Positions 45,296-58,430 of a DNA stretch of 64,000 nt are shown piece by piece. Each line of letters starts with the position of its first letter. Positions within the stretch are counted from its first letter, which is position 1. Position numbers and translations under genes: made by a program. Source of the stretch: Glycine soja (lineage: Eukaryota; Streptophyta; Magnoliopsida; Fabales; Fabaceae); contig NC_041004.1 in the NCBI RefSeq assembly GCF_004193775.1, positions 9,476,648 to 9,540,647 on the forward strand. Reading direction: 5' to 3'. The notes below the pieces were generated by a model that was not told the origin of the DNA, did no database searches, and worked only from the letters and a program-made list of their open reading frames with translations.

Positions 45296-45568
45296 GAGAT
45301 TATGTTGAAAGTGTGCATAGAAGAGGTGAATGCTGGAAACAAACCTCACAACCACTTCACTAAGCTTGGTTGGGAAAATATTGCAGAAAAGTTCAATAAG
45401 GCAACAAATTTGAGATATGAATATAAACAATTTAGAAATAGGTGGGATTCTTTGAAAAAGGAATGAAAATTATGGGTTAAGCTTATCGGGAAAGACACAG
45501 GTCTTGGCTGGAATGGGAAGAAGAAAACCATTGTTGCTAGTGATGAATGGTGGAAAGCCAAAATTCAG
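45296..45568 (+). pseudogene. Myb/SANT-like (Myb_DNA-bind_3) domain exon with nonsense codon
   Basis: One frame reads VCIEEVNAGNKPHNHFTKLG, WENIAEKFNKAT, YKQFRNRWDSLKKE, then TGA (45464-45466) where family members have Trp, then KLWVKLIGKDTGLGWN and SDEWWKAKIQ, ending at a CAG/GTATGT donor. The pattern is that of L10-interacting-MYB and PIF/Harbinger-associated Myb-like DNA-binding proteins. The N-terminal start is unclear and the following exons are not visible. Nonfunctional as it stands. Confidence 0.8.
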
Positions 45569-45704
45569 GTATGTATTATTCAACGAAAATAGAGTTTTTG
45601 TGGAGGCCAGTCTTTTGTTCTTTTATTTTTTATGTGTGATTCTATTTCAAAGAAAGAAGGATTAATAGTTTATCTTGGAATTCTAATAAAAAAATAGATA
45701 ATCA

Positions 45705-46015
45705 TGAAATTGAACAATGTGTTTTAATTACAAAGATTCTTGATCTATGAAAAAAAAAAGATTAATTCTTGATTTTAGAACAAAACAATTACGCACATTT
45801 AGTTTATGTTACACACATTTTTTCACACAATTTAATATCAGAAAGGTTTTATCATATGCTTACCTGCTAGAGAGATGCCTGAATCCATGTCCACAACGTT
45901 CTTTTTCTAACCCTGGAAATTAAAATTATTGAATTATGCTTGAAATTAATCGTCGTACGTCTAAATCATATCCATACAGAAAAAAGAACGAAAAAAAAAT
46001 AGGTGTGTATACCTA
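45705..46015. repeat. Third, divergent partial copy of the GCP1-upstream segment
   Basis: This matches 22330-22650 and 48240-48560 (tttaattacaaagattcttg; agaaaggttttatcatatgc) with clear divergence. It carries the short minus-strand exon (45864-45912) and stops before the GCP1-like exon 1, so it is older than the 20990/47090 pair. Confidence 0.8.
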
Positions 46016-47089
46016 AGAAAACTTTATGTGTTCTCCCTTCTCCTTCTCTAGGCTTCGATGGTTATCTTACTCATTATGATACTTCTAGTTCTAAAGAAAT
46101 GCAATTCGATCTTCGCATAGTCTTGGATATATAAAAGATACAAAGATAGCATGAGGTTTATAATTTTCTTATCTATTTCTATTTTCAATTGATTAATATA
46201 TTTATTAATAATTAGAAAATAATTTTTTTGGACATATTTCATGCTTTTAATTAAGAATTTTAAGAAACAGTGATAATATCTTTTGTTATTTTCTTTAAAA
46301 TATGAAATAAAGTTATAATAATGAAAATTTTTTAGTTATTAAAAAATCAACTAAAATAGAAAAAAGAAGAGACAGTAAAGCACGGCCTAATGTTTTCAAG
46401 GTAGAGGGAGCAAAAATAATTTATTTTGCAGGAGCTTAAAAAAAGAATTAATAATGACAACAAAAATTATTAATTTTTTGTTTAGATAAAAAAAATTAAA
46501 ATGAATTTAAGAACATGACACATTTTTTTGTTATTTTTTATATATATTTGACAACATTAGCCTCTTATCTAATTTGAAGTTAGAAACTATGGGTATTATA
46601 TATCATATTATGTATTTCCTTCAAAAAATTAAAGAATATTACACTATTATGTATGAGAATTGAGACCCACGATGAGCTTATACAATAAAATATGTGTAGT
46701 GTTTTTCTTTGTTATATCAACTGACATTGGGTTTGATTCTGACCGGTGTTATGATGAAATTTCCTATAGGTTAAATTCAAGTCATATTTATTTAAATTTG
46801 ATTTTTTTTTAAATTATTATTTTATATCATAATTCATCCAAATATTTAATATGGTTAAAAAAGTATTATCAAATATCTAAAAATAATAAAATTGATTCAT
46901 TTAATATCATCAACATAATATTTTAAAATTGACTAATATAAATTAAAAAATATGAGATTTATTATAATAATTTGAATCACACAATTTCCTATAATGTGAT
47001 CATTAATATCATAAACATAAATGAAAAAAAAGGTAAAACAAATAACAATCTACTTAAAAGTAATATTCTAATAAGTTCAATATTTCAAT
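46016..47089. other. No gene seen
   Basis: Very AT-rich. Its last bases (ataagttcaatatttcaatc) form the left side of the near empty site for the CACTA terminus at 20989. Confidence 0.5.
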
Positions 47090-48393
47090 CCTTAGAGTTC
47101 CAATATTAATGGTATTTAAAGTCAAATCAAACAATTATCAAAAATTTGTTTGATTTGATTTTGACTAGATCTATAAATTTAAATCTATGACCCAACCGGT
47201 AAGATTTTGATCGATTTGTTCGATTTTGATCCACATAAATAAATGACTCAATAAAAAATCAAACCAAATACATGAATGAATTAATCAACACTGTTCGAAT
47301 CAAATTTGATTAATTTGAATTCCCGAGTGACCTCTAACCATAAACACCCCTACATAACATCTAACATCTCTACACAAGCGGATGAATAAATATGTTTCTG
47401 AGCTCTTTTTTTTTTAATAGCCTACAATACGCACACAAAAACGTTGCTAATTATTTTGGTCAATGTTTACATCTTGACGATCAACAAAAGTAATTTAACA
47501 TCTCGACCAAAATTGTCCATCTTTCAAATCAAGGATCAAAATTTCAATTTAACCTACATATAATTTAGGAATGATTATTTAATCAACTAAATATTAAAAA
47601 ATGACTAAATAAAATTAAAAGTTTAATGTTCATGTACTGATAGTATCATATAGTTTTATATTGTCATTCAATCATACATCATTATTTGAATTACATTAGA
47701 ATAAATATTTTAAAAGTTAATAAATTTATCATACATGATAGATTAAGATTGAATACAACTTTTTACACTAAGAGTGTATTATCTTTTTTCTCTAAAAATC
47801 AATACCTGAGATTGAATCTTGAGTATACATCTACACTAAATATTTAGCAGGAGGATTTAGTCAAAACAAATATTTAGTGAGTTTTACTATTTATAATAAT
47901 ATTTTATCCCACTCAAGCATGATTGTCTTTGGAAAAAATATATGTGGTCTATAAATAATAATTTTGATGATAAATACATTTGATTGCAAATTAATTGATC
48001 CACATATATATATTTAATATTTGGTTTTCTTAAGTTAATTCATTTGTCTATGTTAATGGCACTTGACTACTTCATTCAATAAATATATTTGATTGCAAAT
48101 TAATTAACCGATATATTGAATATTTGCTATTAGAGCGAATCTTTTCCTAATAATTTTTTTGTTACGATTTTTTCTAAGAATTTACCAGTTAATTAATTTA
48201 AATACTTTGAAAGAATGATTCATAGTTAATCTTGAAATTGAACAAGGTATTTTAATTACAAAGATTCTTGATACATGAAAGAAAAAAAGAAAGATCAATT
48301 CTTGACTTTAGAACATAATTACACACAATTATGTAACACACAATTGTTTCTTCTCATACAATTTAGTATTAGAAAGGTTTTGCATATGTTTAC

Positions 48394-48448
48394 CTGTTGG
48401 AGAGATGCTTGAATCCATCGATGTCCACGAAGTTCTTTGTCTGACCCC
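48394..48448 (-). other. Short spliced exon, copy at locus 2
   Basis: 55 bp between a TTTCCAG acceptor and GTAAAC donor on minus; it encodes GQTKNFVDIDGFKHLSN in one frame. Relative of 22489-22541. Confidence 0.45.
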
Positions 48449-48588
48449 CTGGAAATTAAGAATATTGAATTATGCTTCCAATCTTGTCAAAATCAGTCTC
48501 CATAGAAAAAAGAACGAAAAAATAAAATTAGAATGAGTCTATGTTGTATACCTGATTCAATCTCAGCCGTTAAAGTCTTGAACTCCAC

Positions 48589-48940
48589 GTGTTTGGTAGC
48601 GATTCACGTGTTTGGTTTTCTTCAGCACTTTCGCGCCTAAACTTCTTCCCAAAGCCACCACCTTCTCTTCTCTCCGCACTCACCACTTTCCGCAGAAACC
48701 AACTTCCACTCAAATCATCGCTCGCCACATTGAAACGTGACGGCGATGTTGTCGTTTTGGGCATCGAAACCAGCTGCGATGATACCACCGCTGTTGTCGT
48801 AAGTAATCTTTCCTTCGCTTTTTTTCATTCTTTCTTATTTTTTTGCGTTTGATGGTTTGGTTTGTCGTTTAATGGCTTTTGTGTGTGCTGTATAGGTGAG
48901 AAGTGGCGGTGAAATTCTCAGCCAAGTAGTGTCTTCTCAG
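48589..48940 (+). pseudogene. GCP1: GCP1/OSGEPL1-like gene, locus 2, exons 1-2 only
   Basis: Exon 1 ends at 48798 (GTAAGT donor) and reads FSSALSRLNFFPKPPPSL, a Ser/Arg-rich mitochondrial-presequence-like stretch, then VVVLGIETSCDDTTAVVV, the N-terminal signature of the TsaD/Kae1/Qri7 family. Exon 2 is 48896-48940 (VRSGGEILSQVVSSQ). These exons are intact where locus 1 is decayed. No in-frame ATG is present between the upstream TAA (48571) and the signature; the frame opens on GTG. Exons 3 and later are absent since the duplication ends in intron 2. The gene is therefore a truncated copy, although transcription could still occur. Confidence 0.85.
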
Positions 48941-49690
48941 GTATGGTGTCGTATTGTATGTGCTGAATTTGCTTTCGTGGTTTTTCCCAGTCAAGTGTGA
49001 AAAAATTGTGGATTTTGGTGAAATTGATGCTGAATTAGTCCTATTACCTGTTTTGAGTGGGGAATATTAATTGATGATTCGTTTGTGCGAGTTTGGATTG
49101 GTTAAATGAAGATAATATTTCAACTTTGCAGTTTCCTGAATAGAGGTTTTGAAAGAGATGAAAACGATTACTTTTACAAAAAAACTAAATAAATTGAAAC
49201 GAACTTGAGTTTAAAAGTTGCAATTAGTATGATATATTTTTTTAGTTCTTGTTTCCTCAACACCAATTTTGTATGTGCATGAGCTTTTGCCTTTATTAAG
49301 AAGTTAATTCAAATACCTGAAACTTTATATATACTATGTTTTAAAATTAGAATTTTGTTTTCCTAATTAAGGAAATTTCAAAGTGGCAGTTGGTCAGAGA
49401 TATATAGATAGATATTTTTCGGGGGGTTTAGATTGCTTTGAACATTTGGTATTAGAAAGGTTGGTCTTGCTTACTGCCTGTATTTGAAAATTTTGCTCTA
49501 GAGCATTTTTGGTGGTGCATCAGCTTAGATATTAGATGGGTGGGTGAGACTTTCTTTGAATGTGGTAATGCTATATGCATATCCCAGGCCAGAAAAAGAA
49601 CATAGAAGGGGCATTCTAGGGAAGCATAATAAGATATTATAATGTGACAGAGTAAAAACAAAAACCAAGTAAGCAAATTGCAGAGGTACA

Positions 49691-51271
49691 TAGGCATGAT
49701 TGACACAAGTCATACAACTATCTATGAAGAGTTTTAATTTTAGTTCAAAAAAAGAGAATTTATTTTCATATTCATTCATACTAAAGAATGTTATTATACA
49801 AAAATTATGTAAAATAAAGTATTTTAGTTAATTTTAATTTTTTTACTGGTTAAAAAATTTATTTGATTGTTGGATAAATAATTTTTTAAATACAGCTTCA
49901 AGTGCTTATAAAACACTATTTAAAATTATATTTTTTAAAATATTAACTTCTAATTTATAGTTTTTTTAATATTTTATTTCATTTTTATTCTTAATATATT
50001 TATTAAATTTTCTAATTATTGTTTTTAAATAAATAATAATTTTATTATTTTTCTGTTATTTTATACTTTTCGGTTACTTTAACAACTAGTTTTACTAATA
50101 ATAAAAATCTTTTTAATTACCATTATACAAAATTAACAAATACGAAAGGAAATTAATAACTATTTAATTTGAATTGGTAAACAATTTATCATAAATATTA
50201 TGTTATTCGTTTTTAAAATAGTTATTCTTCCATATTCTTTTTTTTACATAAATATTATTTTCACTCATTTATTCAACTTTCTTTCTCCTTATTATATAAA
50301 TTTTATTCTTACTCATTAATTTTAAGAAACAATAATTACTTCTCCGAGAACTCATTAGGAATATAATTAAAATCATAATTACTAATAAAATTTCTATGAA
50401 TTTTCAACCTACTATATACATATACACCACATTATCTTTTTATTATAATAAATAATGAGATAAAATAATCACCATATAATAACGTGTCCCACTCAAATTG
50501 CAAAAGTTCAACCAAGGCAAATATGAACCCTAGAGAACCAATTTGTGAGCAAACCCCTGAAATCCAACCAATTTTAGAAAGATTAAATAAATTATATCCC
50601 CAACAAAAACCCCTTATATGCAATTTTAATAATTACATTATAATTCCAACATTTGCTTCTTAATTCTTCTCCTTCCTTGGCTATTCCTTTGCTTCTGCAC
50701 ACAAAAACCATGTAAATATGATCATAAAGAAACAAATTGAAAAAATGATAATATCCTCGCTCATAAAGAAACAAAAAGGGAGAAATGTTTTTTTTAATCA
50801 CGTCCAAAATATGTTTTGGAGGTTAATAAATTTCCTTTTATAGCTATCGTGTAAACAATCAAGTTATATCTCAGAATTAATCTTTTTTTATTTACCGTGG
50901 AGCCAATATTTTATTAATTATGCACATAAATGTCGTTTGAAAACAGAAACAATATATTTACGGATAAAAATCTTTTAGTTGTAAGAATTAATATTTTGAT
51001 TTAATTGAGGATTGATAACAAAACATATGTACGAAGTTCCTAGAGATAAAATGAGAAATTAACGATTTAATTGAATTGAGATGTTTCTAATTAATACCAT
51101 CTCAAGTAATTCCTCATATTCATGCAAATCCAATTTATATTTGGAGCACATAATTTGATTTTGGAGTAATTTATGCTTCACATTATATTAATTTGAATTT
51201 TATCCGTAACCAAACCAAACAACTGCAGGCAAGTATCAATCGATGAAACGTGACTTTCAAAGCTCAAGAAA
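49691..51271. other. AT-rich stretch, no supported gene
   Basis: 49800-50110 belongs to the same AT-rich dispersed repeat as 31600-31900, inverted. The rest shows no coding signature. Confidence 0.5.
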
Positions 51272-51354
51272 CACCGCTAGAAAATAAATTTCTTTTAACC
51301 TGGGGTTATCAAGGATTTACAATGTTAGTTATCCATGTTGAAACTACTCATGTT

Positions 51355-51430
51355 AAAAAAAGTCTCAACATTAACATCAATTTTCTAAAACTGATGATAA
51401 TTAAATTACACAACATCAGTTTTGCTAAAA
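51355..51430 (-). repeat. Degenerate 3' subterminal repeats of element E
   Basis: Contains taacatcaattttctaaaac and acaacatcagttttgctaaa, the same motif as the 3' repeats of D, with fewer and mutated units. Confidence 0.65.
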
Positions 51431-51769
51431 AAAAAATATAAAATATGTAGAAATTTACCTTGACTTTTTTATGAAAACCAATGTTTTTTGTATTATTTTA
51501 ATATCTTGTTTGTTTTTGTAATTATCCCAAATAACCTCTAAATTGAAAAGGAGAACATAGTTTTTATCAACCAGTTTAAATTTTGTCCCTAATATATAAT
51601 TGAATATTTATAATGAATTATAAGGAAAATAAAAGTCAATACATAAAATCATTTGTAACCTTACTAACTACTCTACAATTCTAAAATTAATTAAACTCTT
51701 AGTGTTTGATTTTTAACTTTCAAATAATATCTTGTCCATTGAATATGAATTGTCTTCATTGTCTCTAGT

Positions 51770-51980
51770 TCCAATGATCTTTGGTTAGTCATGATATAAT
51801 AAAACATAAGTTAATATATGAGTCTAAATAATAACAATTATAAAAAAAAATTGAATTAGCTTTGAAGTAAACAATTACTATTTTCCAATGGTCTTTGGTT
51901 ACTCATGATATAATAAAACATAAGTTAATATGAGTCTAAATAATAACAATTATAAAAAAATTGAATTAGCTTTGACATCC
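51770..51980. repeat. Tandem duplication of about 115 bp in element E
   Basis: Units beginning ccaatgatctttggttagtc (about 51772) and ccaatggtctttggttactc (about 51888) run in parallel to gaattagctttg. The duplication lies at the edge of the ninth exon of the second gene. Confidence 0.85.
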
Positions 51981-51989
51981 GATGCATTA

Positions 51990-54673
51990 GGTAATACCCA
52001 GATTTAGTGTTTCCTTTTTGCTTATTACACTAAATTGAATAGGATATTTAAATATTCAAAGTTAACTGAAGCGTAATAAAATATAATTTTTAAGACATGA
52101 AGTATTATTTAAATGGTTTATTTTAACTACAATCCATCTAGCAACAGCCTTTGATTTATTTTCTTGAGTGTCGTTGAATCCCTTCAAAGCACTAATTAAG
52201 AGAAACATGCATGTGCATCATATAATAAAAATATTGGTGTTAAATTGTAATCATAAAGTAAATGTATTACAAAATACAACTGACTTGTTAATAATTTCTT
52301 TCAAATAGTTGTTGGGCCTATTATGCAAGGAACAAAACTAGATGATAACATTGTCCTTAGGCAAAATGACGACCATTCGTCAATGTGCACTGCATTGGAG
52401 AACATTAAGTTATTATAAAGCATACATGATTTAAATTGATTTGTTCAATTTAACATACCCATTCAAGTAGACTCCTAGGTACACATCTCTTTGTGAATTA
52501 TGCATCCATTTCTTAATATAATCTTCTGATTCAAATTACAATTGCCTCGATCTTTGTATAGACTGTGGCTCGAGGAATCCATACACATCGGCATTCCCCG
52601 CTCGCATAGTTGTCTCAGTCACATGCCTATTGTTGTTAAAATATAATAAATTATGCATGAATATAAAACAATCAGTTAGGTAATATACAATAATGTAAAG
52701 TGACCTACAAAATCCACAATTGTATAACAGAGATGCTCAGACATTGACTATCATGAACTATTTCAGAAAGATCTTCATGCTTTATGTACAATGGGAAGTT
52801 ATCATTATACACCCCAAACACACTAGCATCCCACGACACCTGCAACGACTTGAGAAAAAGTCGCGGAATGGTCAATGTCATCAGATACAGGGGATCGACG
52901 TCAGGATCTAACATATCTACAGGTTTCGTCGGTCCCTCACCTACCTGTTTATCCTACACAGTTAATAAACATTAAGCGAATGACAGTCAAAACTTGATTT
53001 GTAACAAATCATTTATTAAAAAAACATAACAAAATACTTATTCTGAAAAAGGCTTTATAAGATGTATCACCCAAGCAAAGAAGGTGTTAAGTATCTGCCC
53101 CACTAACCGAACCTCTTGAGTGGGTATAGGAACGCGAGCATCAATATCTCAGACTTCCTCAATACCGACCTTCACTTGATCATTGCCCAAAGCAACATTG
53201 TGGACAGTAATCGACTCCTCATAAGCTCTTCTAAGAGCAAACAGTCGAGAAGAACTGTCATCGACATACAACCCATAGATGTCCTTTGTGCTGACACGAG
53301 CAGCAGAAGGACCAACCTTAGCCTTAGGAGGTAGTGTGAGTCCCTGTGATTGCATTTGTGACTGCATCTGGGACTGCATCTAGCTGAAGGACATCATTAA
53401 TTGTTGAGTCACTTTTTGTGTGATTGAATCCTCCAACTGGTCTCTGATCTTGTGTCTGCTACCCTAGGTCTTCAGCAGCCCCTTGAAGTCGGTCCAAAGT
53501 AGTGTTTGATCGTGACACTGGCTCCAACAGCACGGGACATGACCAGGGTGCTCTGGTCGCCCAATGGCAGTAGTCAGTACATCCTGGCGTCCATGGGCGA
53601 TAAAGCTTCCCTGTGAGGCCTACTCCTCCAAGGAATCCTGTAGTCAATAGACGAAACAAAATTGGTTTACTCATCCAACAATTATTATAAAAAAGGACCA
53701 CTGACAAATGAAAGTGACGTATAATCCTGTCTGCAATTTTCTTTGCAACCTCAGACGCCATTTGACTAATTTACTACGTGCGGGCCATCTTTCACTTCAC
53801 ATTTCGTATAATAGGAGTGGAGGATCAACGACTATGTCAGTGCTCCTGGATTGAGCTGCTTCCTCCAATTGTTTCTTTTGCTTCTCCTCCATCAACTTTT
53901 TTTTTTCTAGAAAATCATAACCCCATGAGACAACACGTGAGGGACAGTGTTTTGTTTCTGAATTGCCTACGTCTTCTTTTGAACATCTTGTGACAATAAT
54001 ATATAACGGTAACTTAATACAGTTGACAGTAATAGGTAAATATGAATTTCAAAAAATAATAAAAATCAACTAACCTCCCATGAAGGTTCTCTACGGCTCT
54101 GACAAAACTGGATCCACTTTTCTTTGCTTATTTCGTACTTCTCACAGACTTTGTCATCCTCGCCCTCCTTTCCGTGTGCCAGGGCCCATTTGGAGGTCAA
54201 ATCTGACTTAAACTACCTCCACCGCTCTCCTACGGTCTGAAGTATTTTTTTTCTTTGTCCTCAAATCGGATGATTCAGAAATATCAAATTTAGCCTATGA
54301 TACAATAAATACATTTTGTAGTTAGTCAATTAAAAATTAGGATTTTTAGTACAACATATTACAACAACATTCAACATTTAATTGAAATACCCGAATATCC
54401 TCCCAGATCAGATCCTTTTGAGCGACAGGGACTTGTTTCCAATTATCATATGTAACATCCACCTTATCATGAGCGACAATCTCTAAATATGTTCTTAATT
54501 TCTTTATGTGGGGACCATCGAATCACATGAACCACTAGTCTCTCCACCCCAATTGGTCTAGTAGCTAACGATCTGAATCATGTTTCTTTTCTTGTCTTCT
54601 TCGACGTAGACGATGAAGAAGGTGTTGTTGACTCAAGAGGAGGATGAGGAGGTGAGCTGGGTGGTGTAGCCAT
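51990..54673 (-). pseudogene. Second CACTA gene, element E, broken
   Basis: ATG at 54673 (MATPPSSPP) and colinear with the ten-exon gene of D. Exon 1 runs to about 54391, exon 2 about 54295-54080, exon 3 about 53980-53720, exon 4 about 53640-53040, exon 5 about 52950-52710, exon 6 about 52625-52460, exon 7 about 52390-52320, exon 8 about 52200-52125 and exon 9 about 52036-51970. Stops interrupt several; exon 7 has TGA and TAG in place of the two Trp codons (HW and IWF), yet keeps FCSLHN. The last exon is not clearly seen. It cannot encode protein. Confidence 0.85.
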
Positions 54674-54772
54674 GTGCCTGTTAAAAAATAACATTAATTA
54701 AACAACGTATGAAAACTATATTAAGTTGTATCACTAAAATTAACAAAGCAAGTAAATATAAAATAAATTACA

Positions 54773-57700
54773 TTATACGATGTTAATTAATTCTCCTTCA
54801 TCATGATCATTACGATTTGCGAGGACGTCGTCAATTTCTTCTTCTCCGTTGGCGTTACTCGACATTTGCATAGAGAAAGGAGTGAGACAAGTATCAAGGG
54901 TTGAATCATCATCTTCAATATTAACACCAATTATTTTTCAGTGTAGATCCACTGACCATCTTTCATCACAAGGATCTTGAACATAAAATACTTGTTTAGC
55001 TTGTTCTGCCATGATGAAAGGCTCATTCTGATAAGCGAGCTTCTTCAGATCTACCAAAGTAAATCCGAAATCATTGGTTCACACATCGATATTGCTATTT
55101 ACCCATTTACACTTGAAAACACAAACACTAAATTTTACATAATTAACCTCCCAGATTTCTTCAATAACTCCAAAGTAAGGCATGGAAGCTACACGAGGAT
55201 TGTCATCATGTACAGTAGCAAAGTGTTGAGATTCAACCCTTAGACTTACACCACTATTTTGAATTGTACTCTTGTCATCTTGTGATTTCATGTAGAACGA
55301 ATACTTGTTGATATTGTATTCTTGTCAAGTTATAACATTTCTTTTAGGCCCATTTGCTAACTTCCTTAATGTTTCAGATGCATTATGGTCACCGAAGATT
55401 ATATCTTTAAACTAATTTAGAAAAGTCTTGTTATGCTCTTTCAACACCCTATTCTTAGTCATTTTTGGGTTACTTTTCTTGACTAAAGCTTCGTGACGAA
55501 CTATGTATGTCAGAACTTCATTACGATTATTCAGTATATACAAATGAGCTTGTTGCAATTCTTCTAGACTTGGTGTGATAACATGCAGTCCTCTTGAACC
55601 CTTACCTCCTACTCTTTCTTCATGCCGAGACTCTGGAACCCAACAGGTTTTTCCTTTTCCATGTACTTTGAACTAAACTCAATAGTTTCTTCCGTATTCT
55701 ACCTTTCAACAATAGATGCTTTAGGACGATGTAGATTCTTTGTATACCTTTCTAATATCTTCATGTATCACTCAACCGGGTACATCCACCACAAATAAAC
55801 AGGACCACAATATTTAATTTCCCTCATTAGATGAACAATTAAGTGAATTATGATGTCAAAAAATGAAAGAGAAAAATGCATCTCCAACTAACACAAGATA
55901 ATAATAGCCACGTTTTCCAGCTCATCTAACTTGAGAGGATCAATGACTTTGCTACATATAGAATTAAAGAAAAAACATAGGTGAGTTATTGCATTCCTGA
56001 CTTTCTTAGGCAAAATGTCTCATATCACCACAACTAACAATTGTTGCATTAAGACGTGGAAATCATGAGACTTTAAGTCAATTAACTTTAGATCCTTCAA
56101 CTGCAAAAGACTCTTAATATTTGAAGAGTATCCCTGTGACACTTTGACACGACATAGACACTGATAAAAACTTATCTTTTCCTTTCTAGACAAAGTATGA
56201 CAAGCTGGAGGCAAGTATATTTTGTTACCATCATACCTTGGATGTAACTCGTCTCGTATACCCATCTCAATTAGATCTTGACGAGTATTCAAACCGTCCT
56301 TTGTCTTGTCTTGAATATTCAGAAGCGTGCCGATGACACCATCATAGACATTTTTCTCGACATGCATAACATCAATACAATGTTTGACATCTAGATCGAA
56401 CCAGTATGGAAGATCAAACAATATTGAAGTTATATTTTTTTCCTTCTTTTAGGTCTTTCCAAATACAATATTGATGTCGTCAACCTGCTCAAGAACTTGT
56501 TGACCAGTTAATGGTATTGGCGCACTATCATGCTCTTGACTTCCATTAAAAGCTTTTTTCAATCGCCAGTAAGGGTGATAAGCTTTCAGAAAATGTTGAT
56601 GTCGAGTGTATATTATTTTTCTTTCATGTTTCAGTTGTACGTAACTTGTGTCTTCTTAACATATAGGGATTCACGATGGCCCTTAACACTGTATCCACTC
56701 AAATTCACATATGCTGGAAAGTCATTAATGGTACAAAATAACATTGCACACAACTTGAATGTCTCATTTCGATACCCATCAAACACTGCAACCCCCTCGT
56801 CCCATAACTTTATCAAGTCTTCAATCAAGGGACTAAGATAAACATCAATTCCATTTCTTGATTGTCTTGGATCCGATATCATTATAGACAACATCATGTA
56901 TTTTCGCTTCATGCACAACCAAGGAGGCAAGTTGTAAATTACTAGCAAAACAGGCCACGAATTGTGTTGAGTGCATAAATTGCCATACAAATTCATTCCA
57001 TCACTGGAAAGTCCAAGCCTAAGATTTTTTGGCTCTTTGTCGAATTCTAGATAGAAACTATTAATCTTCTTCCACTGAGAGGGATCAGCTGGATGGTGGA
57101 GCATTCCATTGCAATTTCTTCCATCTGCATGTCATGTAAGGTCTTTTGCGTCATCTGCATTAGCAAACAAATGCTTGAACCTTGGAATGATTGGAAGATA
57201 CCATAACACCTTCGCTAGGGGGCCTTTCTTGGTGCTTTCATCACTGCTACACTCGTCATCATCCTTCACTTTGTACCTTGATACCCCACACCTGGGGCAG
57301 TTATGCATTTCTTCAAACTCATTTTTGTACAATATGCAATCATTAGGTATGCATGAATCTTTTGGTACTCCATACCCATCAGACATGGTATCTTCTTTAC
57401 CTGATAGTAATTTTTTGACAACGTGTTTTCCTCTGGAAGCATATCCTGCACCACCTGAAGAAGTGAAGTGAGGCTTTTGTCACTCCACCTATATCTGGCC
57501 TTGACATAACCAGACTTAACACCATTGACAACAACGTCAAAGACTTCTTGCGCCTCAAATACAAACGCTTCTTCGAATCACTTTGCAATGTATCATACAT
57601 AGAGGCATGTGCTTGCTGAAAAGATTCTTTTCCAAGATCACAAATCATTTCCTCTAAGCGATCTCCTATTTGTACATCAACCGATTCAGATTGGGACTCC

Positions 57701-57948
57701 CTTTGCATTCCTGTCAATTCATCATGTCATATCCATGTCGTATAATTCTTCTTAATCCCATCACACAATAGATGTTCCTGTATATCATTGAGTAGTTGTC
57801 GTCTCCCGTTCAAACAGTTTATACAAGGATAAAAATATTTTTCATCCTCATCCGGTCGACTTCTTTCGAAGAGGAATTCCAAGAACTATTCCACGGCTTA
57901 CTCATACGCAGGACTCATGCAACTTGCGTTCATCCAACTTCGATCCAT
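54773..57948 (-). pseudogene. TNP2-like transposase, element E, heavily broken
   Basis: Colinear with D over about 3176 bp, from ATG 57948 (MDRSWMNASCMSP) to TAA 54775-54773. Visible open blocks: 57717-57397, 57386-57132 (NCPRCGVSRYKVKDDDE), 57104-56631 (LGLSSDGMNLYGN), 56421-56020 (HCIDVMHVEKNVYDG) and 55291-55079 (YFGVIEEIWEVNYV). Numerous frameshifts and stops, more than in B. All family domains are recognisable. Confidence 0.9.
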
Positions 57949-58430
57949 CTAATTAATAACTCTGATACTCACAAAGTTTTTTGATGCATGAAAATCACAC
58001 TTTTTCATTAAAGGTGTGACCCTATCCCATTCATGAAGACATTTTTTTATAGTACATTCATACGTTAAAGTTAAGTCTCTTTTCTTAAATTTAACGAAAT
58101 TTTGACAACTTTTCATATTGATCTCCAAGTACAAGACATGAAAGTGATGAAATTAATTCCACGACAATCAAGTATACACTCAGAAAACAAAGAGAAATGC
58201 ATTGTACCAAAATTTCATCAAATTTAAGAAAATAAACTTAACCTTTAGCATGAATGTACTATAAAAAATATGACTCTTCCCAAACTATCCAAATGGACAA
58301 TTCAAGATTCAATACAATGATTAATGCAAACTATCCACAAGAATCATTGTATTAAATCTCAAACAGAAATCTAAGGTCAACTCATGATGAACAATAATTA
58401 TATACAAAGCAATAGTCATTAATGACATAA
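57949..58430 (-). promoter_or_regulatory. TNP2 leader, element E
   Basis: Homologous to the leaders of B, C and D (catgcatgaaaatcacactt; atctccaagtacaagacatg; ccaaatggacaattcaagat), with more substitutions. Confidence 0.65.

Larger units (their letters stand above)
47090..49690. repeat. Segmental duplication, copy 2 (partner 20990-23790)
   Basis: Colinear with copy 1 from ttagagttccaatattaatg to agtaagcaaattgcagaggt. It lacks the CACTA terminus on its left and the hAT on its right, and its coding part is better preserved. 47090-48390 has no gene of its own. Confidence 0.9.
51272..58430 (-). mobile_element. CACTA element E, decayed
   Basis: The left (3') end starts CACCGCTAGAAAATAA at 51272, a mutated form of the D 3' terminus CACTACTAGAAAATAAGG, and continues colinearly with it (ggttatcaaggatttacaat, ccatgttgaaa). 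Reading right to left the element has its leader (58400-57949), TNP2 (57948-54773), second gene (54673 to about 51990) and 3' repeats (51355-51430). The 5' terminus is not found; retrotransposon sequence begins to its right. The many stops indicate an old copy. Confidence 0.8.
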
